From Arenibacter sp. F20364 (GTDB lineage: Bacteria > Bacteroidota > Bacteroidia > Flavobacteriales > Flavobacteriaceae), in assembly GCF_023015905.1 (NCBI RefSeq), contig NZ_JALKBD010000012.1, positions 1 to 64,000 of the forward strand: a stretch of DNA of 64,000 bases, in the 5' to 3' direction. The notes below the pieces were generated by a model that searched no databases, had not been told where the DNA came from, and saw only the letters and a list, made by a program, of their open reading frames with translations. Below are positions 53,784 through 62,328 of this stretch, in pieces. The translations under genes were made by a program, and so were the position numbers. Position 1 is the stretch's first letter. Every line of letters starts with the position of its first letter.

Positions 53784-54893
53784 ATGGCAGTACAATTACC
53801 TCCCAAAACTAAAAGAAACCTTTACCGTATAATCCCATTCGGACTTATATGGTTGATTAGTGGTTGGGTATTTTGGGTCGTAGAGCAGGCAGCGGCTGGT
53901 AGTTCTGTCCAGAACCACAACTCCAGGGTTGTCATGAACCTAGAGATATTTATCTTTTCCAGCATTGCCCTCACGGCTGTTGGACTTCTCATTGGGACCA
54001 TAGAACTCTTGTATCTAAACCAAGTTTTTTCGAAAAAAAGTTTCACTCAAAAAATAGCCTACAAAATCATATTTTATATTTTATTGCTGTTGATCATTAC
54101 CGTGATCACCTACCCCATTGCCAAGAGTTTGGAATTGGATATTTCAATTTTTGACCAGCGCGTTTGGGATATATTGGGAGATTACCTTACCAGCTTTACG
54201 CATCTTAGTACCGATATACAGTTGACCTCATCACTATTGGTCTCCTTATTCTACGCGGAGATCAGCGAAAATATTGGACATGGGGTCCTAATGAATTTCT
54301 TTACCGGAAAATATCATTCCCCAACAGAAGAATTAAGGATATTTATGTTTTCGGATATGAAGTCTTCCACTGCCATAGCGGAGCAATTGGGCCATATAAA
54401 ATATTTTGAACTGCTGAAAGAGTACTACTCAGATTTTTCGGAAGCTATAATTCAACATTCTGGGGAAATATATCAATATGTGGGGGATGAAATTATTATC
54501 TCCTGGAAATACGAGGATGGTATTGCCAACAACAATTGCCTTAAATGCTTTTTTGCCATGAAAGAAGATCTTCACAAAAGAGCAGATTGGTACTATGCCA
54601 CTTATGGTGTTATACCTACCTTTAAAGCTGGATTACACTTCGGAAAGGTAACCACTGGGGAAATAGGTGAGCTTAAAAAGGAAATTATATTCACGGGCGA
54701 TGTACTTAATACTACCGCCAGAATTCAAGGACTTTGCAACCAATTTAATTTAGACTTCCTCATTTCAGGGGATCTGAGCCAAAGCCTGCCAAATCAATCG
54801 GAATTCACAATTCAATCCTTGGGAAAAAATGAACTAAAAGGAAAGGAGGAAAGCATGGAATTGTTTACCATTGTACAATCTCCCCTGCTTTAG
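53784..54893 (+). CDS. Membrane-anchored class III nucleotide cyclase
   Basis: The 369-residue protein has a membrane domain of about four helices (17-35, 53-76, 92-115, 147-163) followed by a cyclase homology domain (about 183-365). Metal ligands are D191 (FMFSDMKSS) and D235 (YVGDEIIISW), with N309/R313 (LNTTAR). As in the divergent protein, Gln (Q231, EIYQYVGDE) holds the adenine-selecting position where Lys is usual. The domain faces the cytoplasm and should dimerise. Whether it makes cAMP, cGMP or something else cannot be read from sequence. A short loop-rich membrane domain suggests a sensor for a membrane signal. Confidence 0.85.
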   Translation: MAVQLPPKTKRNLYRIIPFGLIWLISGWVFWVVEQAAAGSSVQNHNSRVVMNLEIFIFSSIALTAVGLLIGTIELLYLNQVFSKKSFTQKIAYKIIFYILLLLIITVITYPIAKSLELDISIFDQRVWDILGDYLTSFTHLSTDIQLTSSLLVSLFYAEISENIGHGVLMNFFTGKYHSPTEELRIFMFSDMKSSTAIAEQLGHIKYFELLKEYYSDFSEAIIQHSGEIYQYVGDEIIISWKYEDGIANNNCLKCFFAMKEDLHKRADWYYATYGVIPTFKAGLHFGKVTTGEIGELKKEIIFTGDVLNTTARIQGLCNQFNLDFLISGDLSQSLPNQSEFTIQSLGKNELKGKEESMELFTIVQSPLL

Positions 54894-54969
54894 GTCATAA
54901 AACCAAAAAATCTAAAAAAAGCCCAGCATTTAAAAGTTGAAACGTTTGCTTCTCGCATAAACACCTTCT

Positions 54970-55716
54970 CTAATCGAATGGGAGAAATGTTAAGCTTATA
55001 AAAAGCAAGTTAGTACCCATATGAACGATTAAGGGATATCTAAACCCGAAACTGAGCCTTGTATATCCAGCAATAGTAGCACTAAATAATTGAGGCAACG
55101 TTAAAACTGGAAGTAATAGAACATTGGTCGCCGTTAATTCAAAATTGAATATATGCAGCCAAGCAAACAATACACAGGATACATAGTATATCCATCTAAT
55201 ATTATTTTTCCAAAAAACAGATAAACATTCAGTTATTTTCTTATTGTACATTACAGCATATACTATTAAACCTAGAAACAGCGACAGTAAAAATCTCTTA
55301 TAAAAAGTTTCATCCACCAAGCTTAGATTGGTTTTGTATATGGCTTTTGTAAGTATGTAATACGAAAGGGTCGCAAAAGTAAGGGCAAAATATAGCGGCT
55401 TGAACTTTAGACTTAACCTAAAACAAACTTCTTCATAGAAAGGAAGAATTACACCGCCCACCAATAGATAGGCCAAAGGTGTAAAGCGCTCCGCCATATT
55501 GGCATCCGTGATATTTTTAGGCTCATAAAAAATGGCAAGCACATTAGCCACCAAGAGAGAAAAGGCCAACTTAATTAGAAATAACCCCAAGGTGTCGTAT
55601 GTTTTGTTCCTGACGGTTAGATGCTGTAAGGTCGCATATTGTGGTTGAGCAATAAACCGCGCTAAATCCTTTATCAATCTCATGTAAAATTTAGGTCTAA
55701 CAAAAGGATACTTCAT
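54970..55716 (-). CDS. CPBP family intramembrane metalloprotease
   Basis: The 248-residue protein has about six or seven membrane helices. The CPBP (Abi, type II CAAX protease) motifs are all present: FYEEVCFRL (E95, E96, R100), LFAWLHIFNF with the motif 2 histidine, and VHMGTNLLF (motif 3 His and Asn). Family members cleave membrane proteins or peptides, and in bacteria act in bacteriocin immunity and maturation or in regulated proteolysis. It is divergent from the TolB-AraC regulator at 55950 and next to the membrane cyclase gene, which it meets tail to tail; a link to this signalling module is only inferred. Confidence 0.82.
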   Translation of the reverse strand: MKYPFVRPKFYMRLIKDLARFIAQPQYATLQHLTVRNKTYDTLGLFLIKLAFSLLVANVLAIFYEPKNITDANMAERFTPLAYLLVGGVILPFYEEVCFRLSLKFKPLYFALTFATLSYYILTKAIYKTNLSLVDETFYKRFLLSLFLGLIVYAVMYNKKITECLSVFWKNNIRWIYYVSCVLFAWLHIFNFELTATNVLLLPVLTLPQLFSATIAGYTRLSFGFRYPLIVHMGTNLLFISLTFLPFD

Positions 55717-55784
55717 AATATTTATTTTTTTGATTTGTCTAACTACTTCAGGGTTGCAAGTTAAATAGGGAATTCCCCTAAAAA

Positions 55785-55822
55785 GTTCCGATTATCATTA
55801 AAAAGGTTCCGAATATCAAGTA
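55785..55822 (+). promoter_or_regulatory. Paired direct repeat, proposed AraC-type operator (site 1)
   Basis: GTTCCGATTATCA at 55785-55797 and GTTCCGAATATCA at 55806-55818 are direct repeats, 12 of 13 bases identical, exactly 21 bp apart (two helical turns), the arrangement AraC/XylS-type domains bind. The second copy continues AAGTA. They lie in the divergent region between the CPBP gene and the TolB-AraC regulator, about 65 bases before the proposed -33 of the regulator. A second pair with the same spacing is at 57832. Confidence 0.65.
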
Positions 55823-55887
55823 GACCCTGGATCTTATAAAACATTCTCGAACTAGACTCCCACCAAGAAAGGGCTTTCAGGGTGTTA

Positions 55888-55915
55888 TTAGATTAAAATT
55901 TGTATTTTAGATTTG
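55888..55915 (+). promoter_or_regulatory. Probable promoter of the TolB-AraC regulator
   Basis: TAGATTTG at 55908-55915 matches the TAnnTTTG -7 consensus. The -33 is weak: TTA at 55888-55890 with a 17-base spacer. A weak -33 fits an activator-dependent promoter with the operator pair upstream. The start codon is 35 bases beyond the -7 element. Confidence 0.45.
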
Positions 55916-55949
55916 ATTTTTCGTTAAAACAAATACCCACTGCCAGCAA

Positions 55950-57743
55950 GTGCATACCTCTTTTAATCCCAAATCTATTGCTGTACTGCCTTTTTTAAAC
56001 ATTGGGAGAGAAGAGAACGAATACTTTTCGGATGGTATTACCGAAGAGATCATCAATGCCCTTACCAAAGTCCGCGACCTAAAGGTAACTGCGAGAACAT
56101 CTTCATTTTATTATAAAGGGAAACATCTGGATGCACGTCTTATAGGCAATGAGCTTGGAGTGGAGACATTATTGGAAGGTAGTGCGAGGGTCATAAATGA
56201 TCGGGTAAGGATTTCGGCACAATTGATACGCACGGATAACGGCTTTCATATTTGGTCGGAAAATTTTGACCGCGACCTTTCTGACATTTTTGAACTGCAA
56301 GATGAGATAAGCCTGCTCATCGCCGATAAGATTCGGGAGAATTTTGGGCACTTCGATGTACAGGAACATTTGATCGAAGCCCCAACCAAAAATATCGATG
56401 CGTATCAGCTTCTCTTAAAGGGTCGTGAATTGCGCATGCGCTGGAACGCCCAGGATGTCAGTGATGCAATGGACTGTTTTGACCAAAGTATAACTCTAGA
56501 TCCATCTTATGCCGATGCCCATTTTGAAAAAGGGTGGTGCTTAGGTATGCTGGCCAGTTGGGGCTATGTGAAAAAGGAGGAGGGACTCTTGGAAGCCAAT
56601 CGACATATTGATAAAGGGCTGCAATTAAATCCAGATTCTGCCGTGGGACATTATGTCAAGGGAACCATCAGTTTTTGGGGATATTGGAACTATAAGGATG
56701 CCTTTGAGCATTTACAATTGTCTCTTGAAATAAACCCTAATTCCTCGGAAGTACGTGATGCTATGGCAGACGGGTTTTCTGCTTTGGGAATGATAGACAA
56801 AGCCTTGGCCAATAACGAAATGGCATTGCGTATCAACCCCCTATCCGCCAACCTGTATTTCACAAAGGGAAATATGATCTATTTTAAAAAGAACTATAAA
56901 GAAGCAATTGTTCTTTTTGAGAAGGCCTTATCATTAAATCCATTTTTGCCGTTGGCATTGGAAATGAAGGCTGCAGCCCTTGTATTGGACCGTCAACCCG
57001 ATGAGTTGGCATCCTTTGTAGAAAACACCCCTCAATTGGAACGATCCAAAACGTGCCGGGCCATTTACGACCTCATGCACAACGCAAATATTTTTAATAT
57101 TTCAAAACAAGAAGTCGAAAAAGAGTTTATTGAAGCTTCTGAATTGAGTCTTCGTGCTTGGGACCTATATTATGAAATCTACATTGGCAATCATGAAAAG
57201 GCCTTGAACATACTTGATAGTAAAATAAAAGAAAGGTCCGGGCAACTTTTTAATTTTAGAAACGACCCTTTTTTGGAGCCATTACGTGCCTACAAAAAAT
57301 ATCGGGAAATAGAAGATTCCGTATTTCTAACCCTTGATTCGCCAAGAATAATTCAAGAACCTACAAATCCTGTATCTCCATCTCCTTTTGACGATAGCCA
57401 AATTGATAATTTTTCCAAGGCATTAGAATCAGTAATGCAAGAAGAAAAATTATTTATAGATTCCGAACTTAGCTTAAAACAATTGGCGGTACAAATAAGC
57501 TTGCACCCCAACAAGCTTTCATGGTTGTTGAATAATCATTTTGGGAAAAATTTCAATGACTTTATCAACGCATATCGCCTTGAGTACTTTAAACAGATTG
57601 CTATAAAGAAAGAAAATAAAAATATTACACTTTTAGGACTGGCCTACGACAGTGGTTTTAATTCCAAGACTGTCTTCAATACCTTCTTTAAAAAAGAAAC
57701 TGGGATGACTCCAAAGCAATGGGTAAAGGCCAATACGCCATAG
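55950..57743 (+). CDS. TolB-like - TPR - AraC-HTH regulator without cyclase domain
   Basis: The 597-residue protein starts at GTG 55950 (MHTSFNPKSIAVLPFLNIG); an in-frame TGA lies 12 codons upstream and no ATG is available. The domain order matches the second half of the protein at 51314: TolB-like (about 8-130, EYFSDGITEEIINALTKVRD, VETLLEGSARV), TPRs (about 160-400, with SITLDPSYADAHFEKGWCLG and LSLNPFLPLALEMKAAAL), and the AraC HTH (about 500-597) with the recognition segment YDSGFNSKTVFNTFFKKETG, almost identical to its paralogue. It has lost, or never had, the cyclase domain. I infer that it binds the direct repeats at 55785 and 57832. Confidence 0.88.
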   Translation: MHTSFNPKSIAVLPFLNIGREENEYFSDGITEEIINALTKVRDLKVTARTSSFYYKGKHLDARLIGNELGVETLLEGSARVINDRVRISAQLIRTDNGFHIWSENFDRDLSDIFELQDEISLLIADKIRENFGHFDVQEHLIEAPTKNIDAYQLLLKGRELRMRWNAQDVSDAMDCFDQSITLDPSYADAHFEKGWCLGMLASWGYVKKEEGLLEANRHIDKGLQLNPDSAVGHYVKGTISFWGYWNYKDAFEHLQLSLEINPNSSEVRDAMADGFSALGMIDKALANNEMALRINPLSANLYFTKGNMIYFKKNYKEAIVLFEKALSLNPFLPLALEMKAAALVLDRQPDELASFVENTPQLERSKTCRAIYDLMHNANIFNISKQEVEKEFIEASELSLRAWDLYYEIYIGNHEKALNILDSKIKERSGQLFNFRNDPFLEPLRAYKKYREIEDSVFLTLDSPRIIQEPTNPVSPSPFDDSQIDNFSKALESVMQEEKLFIDSELSLKQLAVQISLHPNKLSWLLNNHFGKNFNDFINAYRLEYFKQIAIKKENKNITLLGLAYDSGFNSKTVFNTFFKKETGMTPKQWVKANTP

Positions 57744-57831
57744 CACTTTAGCATTGTTTAGGAAAGCTTGCCCTGCTTCAGGCAAACAATCCAAAAACTA
57801 TACCCCCTCTTTTATACACCCCCATCAATAA

Positions 57832-57869
57832 GTTCCATATCCCATATAAAGAGTTCCGAAACATAAGTA
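57832..57869 (+). promoter_or_regulatory. Paired direct repeat, proposed AraC-type operator (site 2)
   Basis: GTTCC begins at 57832 and again at 57853, exactly 21 bp apart as in site 1. The promoter-proximal copy reads GTTCCGAAACATAAGTA and shares GTTCCGAA-N4-AAGTA with the proximal copy of site 1. The distal copy is weaker (GTTCCATATCCCA). The pair ends just before the expected -33 of the gene at 57936, with a CATCTTTG -7-like element at 57896-57903, a position that suits an activator. Confidence 0.6.
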
Positions 57870-57935
57870 CGGGCGTTTTAAGCCTTCTTCATTTTCATCT
57901 TTGCCCCACAATTAATCATAAAAACAATCACAAAG

Positions 57936-58655
57936 ATGAAAAAGCAATTAATATTACTTTTTACAATAGGCTTTTTTCTAGTAAAGTCCACCGCACAAGA
58001 AACATTCATGGATGTAGTCATCAACTACACCCCCACAAGTCTTAATTATGGCGATAACAACAAAGAACTAAAAGATTTTAAAAAGGGGTATTGGGGCCTT
58101 CAGGCCGGAGCCTCCTTCCAAGCAGGAATTACCGAGTACTTCTCCTTGGTGCCGGAACTGTATTTTGTAATGAAAGGAGGCCGGTTGGAAAATAACAACC
58201 CACTTACTGGCCAAGAAACCAAGATTAGGTTAAACACCCTAGACCTGCCCGTAATGGCACGCTTGCATTTGTGCAACCTATATGTAAACGCCGGACCGGT
58301 AATTAGTTATAACATCAACGGTCGCTTAAAGACCAAGAGCAATGACCTTATGCCGGGAGGGAAATCTAAAATGGAATTCGGCTCGGAATTAGGCACCTAT
58401 AGTCGTTGGGATGCCGGCTTACAATTTGGTATGGGTTATGAATTTAAGTTTAAAAAGTCGAGACTTCTCTTAGACCTCCGCTATCATTACGGTATGGTAG
58501 ATATAGGCAATGGAGCCGACATGTATAACCGCTATTTTAATATGAACATCCTGCTCTCCAAAAAATGGAAAACAAATCCATTGGGCAAGAAAAAGCGTCG
58601 GGACCTGGCCTTTTGGGAGGCCTACGACGAGAGTTTGGCCAACCCGCTGCGATAA
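57936..58655 (+). CDS. PorT-family-like outer-membrane beta-barrel protein
   Basis: The 239-residue product has a signal peptide ending near STAQ (about residue 21), then beta-strands of the outer-membrane barrel type (GLQAGASFQAGITEYFSLVP, LNTLDLPVMARLHLCNLYVN, WDAGLQFGMGYEFKFKKSRL, LDLRYHYGMVD). The C-terminus continues about 45 residues beyond the last strand with a basic RRDLAFWEAYDESLANPLR. It resembles the porin/PorT-like (OMP_b-brl_2) group of small Bacteroidota barrels and is distinct from the PorT-like gene at 25145. The upstream operator pair suggests it is a target of the TolB-AraC regulator. Confidence 0.78.
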   Translation: MKKQLILLFTIGFFLVKSTAQETFMDVVINYTPTSLNYGDNNKELKDFKKGYWGLQAGASFQAGITEYFSLVPELYFVMKGGRLENNNPLTGQETKIRLNTLDLPVMARLHLCNLYVNAGPVISYNINGRLKTKSNDLMPGGKSKMEFGSELGTYSRWDAGLQFGMGYEFKFKKSRLLLDLRYHYGMVDIGNGADMYNRYFNMNILLSKKWKTNPLGKKKRRDLAFWEAYDESLANPLR

Positions 58656-58714
58656 AAACCGTGTTTTCCTTTCTCAGTCTTAATAACAAACAGATTCTTT
58701 AAATCCTTCCTAAA

Positions 58715-59407
58715 ATGTTAAGTGAAAAATATTTGGCCCGCATCGCTGGATTGCTCTACCTAATGGTTATCATCTGCGGAATTTTCGCGGAAAAGTACGT
58801 GCGATTTACCTTGGTAGATTTAAACGACAGTGCAGTAACAGCCCAAAACATTGGCAACCAGGAATTCCTATTCCGTATGGGGTTCGTAGCCGATTTATTA
58901 ATGCAATTGGCATACTTTCTACTACCCGTGGTATTGTACCAATTGCTAAAGAATACCAGTAAAGAATTGGCCGGACTTATGGTCCTGAGCGTAACGGTGG
59001 CAGTAGCTATAATGTGCATCAATATGCTCAACCATTATGCCCCATTACTTTTATTGAATCACAATATATATACATCGGCATTCAGTACCGAACAGATCAA
59101 CAATTCGGTTTCCTTTTATTTGGAGATGCACAACAAAGGGTATCATATTGCCCAACTGTTTTTTGGGTTATGGCTGTTGCCTTTGGGATATTTGGTTTTT
59201 AAATCCGGGCGATTTCCAAAAACTATCGGAATCTTCCTAATGGTAGGCTGTTTTGGCTATCTGACGGATTTCCTAATCTATTTTCTCTTTCCAGAAAACA
59301 GCATTGCCTTATCCGAATATATTACCGCCCCAGCAGATTTGGGTGAATTCTCCCTATGCCTTTATTTATTGATCAAGGGCGTAAAAGGAGCCGATTTATC
59401 ACAATAA
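58715..59407 (+). CDS. DUF4386 membrane protein
   Basis: The 230-residue protein has six hydrophobic helices. The start LARIAGLLYLMVIICGIFAE and the internal GFVADLLMQLAYFLLPVVLY and HIAQLFFGLWLLPLGYLVFK are the DUF4386 pattern. Function is unknown; the family is widespread in soil and marine bacteria. It follows the beta-barrel gene after 59 bases and may be in the same transcript. Confidence 0.82.
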   Translation: MLSEKYLARIAGLLYLMVIICGIFAEKYVRFTLVDLNDSAVTAQNIGNQEFLFRMGFVADLLMQLAYFLLPVVLYQLLKNTSKELAGLMVLSVTVAVAIMCINMLNHYAPLLLLNHNIYTSAFSTEQINNSVSFYLEMHNKGYHIAQLFFGLWLLPLGYLVFKSGRFPKTIGIFLMVGCFGYLTDFLIYFLFPENSIALSEYITAPADLGEFSLCLYLLIKGVKGADLSQ

Positions 59408-59500
59408 AAAAAGTACTGAATAATAATCCAGAACGAACGGCATTGCCCTATGCGACATCTTTGCCAAAACAAATAAATAAACAATTTAAAAAAATACATC

Positions 59501-60757
59501 ATGACAACTTTATCAAGAATCATAATACTAACCACCTTGTCCCTATTCCTTACACTAATATCATGCTCAAGCGATGATGATGGAACAACAGTTCCGGAAC
59601 CTTCTTCAATAAAAACTGCGGCAGAATTAAATGCGTATCTGGATGAGGTGGCAAAATCTACCGATGTGCCCGGATTCGCCATCAGTGTGGTAAAAGGTAA
59701 TAGCATTGTTTACCAAGAGTCCTTTGGCTATGCAAATATCCAGAACCAGGTAGCCTACACAAATACAACCGTAAATTCTATCGCCTCAATTAGCAAGACC
59801 TTTGTAGGGGCCGCGGTAGCCAAGGCCATTGAACAGGGACATTTTACCTTGGAAACGGACATTAACGACCTGCTGCCGATTAGCGTAACAAATCCAAAGC
59901 AGCCAGAAGGGGTAATAAAGATAAAACACTTGGTCACCCATACCTCAGGACTACTGGATAGACCAGAGGTTTATTTGGCCTACAATTATCACATTCTACC
60001 TGGAGAAAATATTAATACTGCTGGTGCTGGCATCTTAATGAACGAGATTGGTATAGAACAACGGGAAGCTAATTCTTTGGAAGATTTTCTGGCCGCCTAT
60101 TTCCTAGAGGATGGGGATCTATACAGTTTGGATAATTTTGCCGATACTGCTCCAGGTAGCACTTGGGCCTATTCCAATTTGGCTACAGGCCTGACCGGAT
60201 ACATTATTGAAACGGTAACCGGGCAATCGTTCGATGAATATGTAAAAGAAAATATCCTGATGCCATTACAAATGAATGCCTCTACGTATTCCATAGAGGA
60301 AGTGAATACTTCAGAAATGGCTACAAGATATATTAATGAGGGCTCCCCTTTGCCCCTATATTCCAACGATTCCTATCCGGAAGGCAGCATCCACACCACC
60401 AATGAGGACATGGGTAATTTTCTTTTGGACATGGTCAATGGAATAAAAGGGGAATCCTCCCTGTTATTTTCCGAAGAGGCTTATGAAATGCTCTTCGATC
60501 CGCAACTGGCAGATGGTTTGGTTCCTCTGGATTTTGCCGAAAACCACGGATTATTCTGGTATTTTAAGGATGGAAAAGCAATTCACGGAGGCAATAGTTT
60601 TGGAGTTTCAACTCACTTGGAAATTGAGCAAAACGGGGCCTCCGGATTTATCTTCATATCCAATATGGATGCCTCATTTAGTGGAAACACCCAGAACTAT
60701 CTTGCGGTCCAAGAAAAGGTAAGCAAAGCTATACAGGAGTATTTGGCCGCCAATTAA
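59501..60757 (+). CDS. Serine hydrolase lipoprotein, class C beta-lactamase family
   Basis: The 418-residue product has a signal peptide with lipobox TLISCSSDDDG (C22). The penicillin-binding fold is shown by SISKTF (nucleophile S96 and base K99), YSNLATGLTGY (second motif tyrosine near residue 223) and HGGNSFG in place of the KTG box. This S12/AmpC-like family includes esterases and D-aminopeptidases more often than real beta-lactamases, and the HGG motif argues for the esterase/peptidase side. It is probably periplasmic or on the outer membrane. A 21-base gap links it to the amidohydrolase gene. Confidence 0.88.
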   Translation: MTTLSRIIILTTLSLFLTLISCSSDDDGTTVPEPSSIKTAAELNAYLDEVAKSTDVPGFAISVVKGNSIVYQESFGYANIQNQVAYTNTTVNSIASISKTFVGAAVAKAIEQGHFTLETDINDLLPISVTNPKQPEGVIKIKHLVTHTSGLLDRPEVYLAYNYHILPGENINTAGAGILMNEIGIEQREANSLEDFLAAYFLEDGDLYSLDNFADTAPGSTWAYSNLATGLTGYIIETVTGQSFDEYVKENILMPLQMNASTYSIEEVNTSEMATRYINEGSPLPLYSNDSYPEGSIHTTNEDMGNFLLDMVNGIKGESSLLFSEEAYEMLFDPQLADGLVPLDFAENHGLFWYFKDGKAIHGGNSFGVSTHLEIEQNGASGFIFISNMDASFSGNTQNYLAVQEKVSKAIQEYLAAN

Positions 60758-60778
60758 TTTAAGTGAAAGGTTATAATA

Positions 60779-62200
60779 ATGAAAAAGTGGCTAAAAAGAA
60801 TAGGTTGGGGATTGGTATCACTTTTACTACTAACGGCAATAGCAATTGTGGCAGTCTTAAAGCTGGATAAGAAAAGGACCTCTTATCTCAGAATTCAGGA
60901 TACTAGTGATTCCTATGTTATTAAAAATGTGAACATTGTTCCAATGACTGGCGACACTGTTTTATACCAACAAGATGTACTGGTAGAGCAGGGGTTTATC
61001 TCCATGATAGCTCCTGACCTTTCTTTAGGCACTTCCAAAAAAGTAGACGGTACCGGTAAATTTTTATCCCCTGGACTTGCAGATATGCATGTACATGTCT
61101 GGGACGATTATGAACTGGGACTATATCTGGCCAAAGGGGTAACCACCCTAAGAAATATGTGGGGCATGCCATTTCATCTGAGGATGAAAGAAAAAATAAA
61201 AAGGAAAGAAATTTATGCTCCACTTTTCTTTACGGCCAGCCCAAAACTTACTGGACCAAAAGATGAAGGGATAGACAAAAAACAGGTTAAGAATGCCAAG
61301 GACGGGAGCCGCTTGGTGGCTAAATATAAGAAACAAGGCTATGATTACATCAAGACCTATGCTGGCTTGCCAAAGGATATTTTTGATGCTATTAAAACGG
61401 AAGCTTTAGCACAAAATATTTCGCTTGCTTCGCACCCTAGTTTTGAAGTTCCGTATGATTATCACTTTTCCAAACCGATAAAAGCAATAGAACACACAGA
61501 GGACATTGTGCAACAGGCCCTAAAATATGAAGATGATAGTCTTATGCTGGCAATGACCCTGGAACACTATGCGCAGACTGAAATTGGACACACCCCAACG
61601 CTGACAGTATTCCACAAAATATCGGAAATTATTGAAAAAGAGTCGGCCTTGTTGTCGGAAGAATCCATAGGTTACATAAATCCCGCGTTCTTGGAATTGG
61701 GCTCCCATGATGATTATAACAGATGGACAAGTACAAAATTATATGACTCCCTGGTAGGGGAACGAATCCTAAAGCAACATCAACAACATTTAAAAATCGT
61801 AAAAAAAATGAACGATGCCGGTGTTATTCTGCTTGCAGGTACCGATTCTGGGATATCCTATGCCGTTCCGGGCTTCGGTATACACGAAGAACTTGGATTT
61901 TATAAAGAAGCAGGTTTAACCAATTATGAAGTCCTAAAGACGGCTACGGTCAATCCGTCAAGCATCTATGAGGAGCTGTCCAACACTGGAACCTTGGAAG
62001 TGGGCAAACTTGCCAATTTTGTCTTGACCTCGGAAAATCCCCTAGAAAACCTGAAAACCCTACAAGCTCCGGAAAAGGTTTTTATAAAGGGACTAATACT
62101 AGATTCAGATCGGCTGACCAAATTGCAGGAAAAAGCCTTTAAACGGAATAACTACTGGGCCACGACCATTCGGCTTGCGGAAGGACTTTTATTTCAATAG
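60779..62200 (+). CDS. Membrane-anchored metal-dependent amidohydrolase
   Basis: The 473-residue protein has an N-terminal helix (about 9-28) anchoring it outside the cytoplasm. The amidohydrolase domain has HxH in LADMHVHVWDD (H104, H106), KTYAGLPKD supplying a likely metal lysine, SHPSFEVPYDYHFS with further histidines, HTEDIV and AGTDSGISYAVPGFG with the catalytic aspartate near residue 358. It belongs to the imidazolonepropionase/prolidase-like branch seen in marine bacteria. Its substrate, probably a cyclic amide or dipeptide, is not readable. Probably in operon with the serine hydrolase. Confidence 0.82.
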   Translation: MKKWLKRIGWGLVSLLLLTAIAIVAVLKLDKKRTSYLRIQDTSDSYVIKNVNIVPMTGDTVLYQQDVLVEQGFISMIAPDLSLGTSKKVDGTGKFLSPGLADMHVHVWDDYELGLYLAKGVTTLRNMWGMPFHLRMKEKIKRKEIYAPLFFTASPKLTGPKDEGIDKKQVKNAKDGSRLVAKYKKQGYDYIKTYAGLPKDIFDAIKTEALAQNISLASHPSFEVPYDYHFSKPIKAIEHTEDIVQQALKYEDDSLMLAMTLEHYAQTEIGHTPTLTVFHKISEIIEKESALLSEESIGYINPAFLELGSHDDYNRWTSTKLYDSLVGERILKQHQQHLKIVKKMNDAGVILLAGTDSGISYAVPGFGIHEELGFYKEAGLTNYEVLKTATVNPSSIYEELSNTGTLEVGKLANFVLTSENPLENLKTLQAPEKVFIKGLILDSDRLTKLQEKAFKRNNYWATTIRLAEGLLFQ

Positions 62201-62328
62201 CAGATCATAGGCAAAAGGTTCCAATTCATAATCCCGAACGACGTAACTGAAATTACCTATTACTTTTAGTCTGTGAATTATTTTATACGTGATGGTCATG
62301 GACCATCCAATTATCAAAACTTTAAAAA

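Noticed and set aside
57743-57800. Terminator hairpin after the TolB-AraC gene (TTGCC/GGCAA)
   Set aside because: Only a 5-bp core stem and no U-tract.
55785-57869. GTTCC repeats as a CRISPR array
   Set aside because: Only two short copies per site, 1.8-2 kb apart, no spacers of constant length and no cas genes.
59501-60757. True class C beta-lactamase
   Set aside because: The KTG box is replaced by HGG and the protein is a lipoprotein; the esterase/peptidase side of the family fits better.
62218-62239. GTTCC upstream of the SDR gene as a third operator
   Set aside because: There is no second GTTCC 21 bp away; a lone 5-mer is expected by chance.
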